A DNA stretch of 6,777 nucleotides from Acidobacteriota bacterium (GTDB lineage Bacteria > Acidobacteriota > Terriglobia > Bryobacterales > Bryobacteraceae): assembly GCA_021788955.1 (NCBI GenBank), contig JAJYKC010000133.1, positions 1 to 6,777 of the forward strand, read 5' to 3'. A program made the translations under genes and the position numbers. The notes under the pieces are model-generated. The model was not told the DNA's origin. It was given only the letters and a program-made list of their open reading frames with translations, and did not search any database. Position 1 is the first letter of the stretch. Every line of letters starts with the position of its first letter. This document shows positions 6,467-6,777 of the stretch, one piece after another.

Positions 6467-6516
6467 ACGGCGGCCCTGGCGTCGGCTTCGCCGCAGGTGG
6501 AGCGTGGGGGACCGAC

Positions 6517-6777
6517 GTGGAAATCCAGCGAGCAGCGGCGACGGCGTCTTTGTCCGGCTTCCGGGCACCTGCGAGGGAAGCCTATTTTGGGGAATACGTA
6601 ACGACGAAGTATCACGTAGCGCCGGAGGTGCGGCTTTGTGTGAGGGGGGCTGAGCAAGCCGGCGACGTGTGCTGTCACGACGTCACCTTTCGAGGCGATG
6701 GTGCACTGGGTTCGCATCGACCGATTCCTCATGCCTCGCCGGACGTTCTTTTCTTGTCGAACGATATGGTTCAGACG
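6517..6777 (+). CDS. Possible partial hypothetical protein, open at the right edge
   Basis: The frame is open from 6337 to the last base with no stop. Over roughly 6570-6777 the first codon position is G-rich and the second AT-rich, as in real coding DNA, and the translation is balanced in composition (for example EAYFGEYVTTKYHVAPEVRL and later PDVLFLSND). No ATG is available near the beginning. GTG 6517 is the most plausible start, with a weak GGGGGA five bases before it; TTG 6550 is an alternative. It would give at least 87 residues, with no signal peptide and no family I recognise. It could also be a gene fragment whose N-terminus is lost. The remainder of the stretch after 6466 holds nothing else I can support. 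Confidence 0.35.
   Translation, partial: MEIQRAAATASLSGFRAPAREAYFGEYVTTKYHVAPEVRLCVRGAEQAGDVCCHDVTFRGDGALGSHRPIPHASPDVLFLSNDMVQT

Noticed and set aside
6478..6493. Small hairpin (GGCG...CGCC) after the secreted protein gene
   Set aside because: The stem is only about four pairs and is not followed by a T run, so it is not a credible rho-independent terminator.
6568..6690. Resemblance to a group II intron or insertion-sequence end
   Set aside because: A GTGCG string and short CACG/CGTG palindromes are present, but there is no domain V hairpin, terminal inverted repeat or transposase/reverse transcriptase frame.
6238..6732. Minus-strand frame of 164 codons at the right end
   Set aside because: It is Arg/Cys/Ser-rich with no motif, runs antisense to the C-terminus of the secreted protein, and its codon-position pattern is poorer than the plus-strand frame here.
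6698..6777. ATG at 6698 with a frame open to the edge
   Set aside because: It has no ribosome site and an Arg/Trp/Phe-rich translation; the alternative plus-strand frame has better coding statistics.

Overview
The window suggests a GC-rich bacterium, most likely an Acidobacteriota of the Solibacter/Bryobacter type. That placement is an inference from the gene families present (PknB-like kinase, exported amidohydrolase, GMC dehydrogenase with a gluconate-2-dehydrogenase-subunit-3-like partner) and from the codon style; no rRNA or other marker gene is present.

Layout. At the left edge (1-324, minus strand) is the N-terminal 108 residues of a Ser/Thr protein kinase that runs off the window. A 90-base divergent gap follows, with a possible promoter for the kinase. 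Five plus-strand genes then lie close together from 415 to 5235: an exported amidohydrolase, a Tat-exported small subunit of the gluconate 2-dehydrogenase subunit 3 family, its GMC flavoprotein partner, a one-domain cupin, and a short-chain dehydrogenase/reductase (SDR)-fold protein. Gaps between them are 42, 3, 18 and 15 bases and no terminator is visible, so they probably form one operon. The dehydrogenase pair has the layout of periplasmic FAD-dependent sugar/glycoside dehydrogenases: a twin-arginine signal on the small subunit, none on the flavoprotein, and a cysteine cluster that could bind Fe-S. A reasonable reading is periplasmic oxidation of a sugar or glycoside, with the amidohydrolase, cupin and SDR-like protein acting on the same or derived compounds. 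The substrate cannot be read from the sequence.

From about 5250-5290 to the end the character of the DNA changes. The strong G-over-C bias of the plus strand, which also covers the minus-strand kinase, disappears, GC content falls, and codon use becomes mixed. This part holds a 155-residue cysteine-rich protein without a signal peptide, a 244-residue unknown secreted protein, and a possible partial reading frame open to the right edge. None of these three belongs to a family I recognise. They look like accessory DNA placed directly behind the metabolic operon.

The most unusual points are the compositional break near 5250-5290, the SDR-fold protein that lacks the catalytic Tyr and Lys, and the cysteine-rich protein with a repeated YNCQC motif and two competing starts. 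I see no CRISPR array, tRNA, rRNA, transposase or clear rho-independent terminator.
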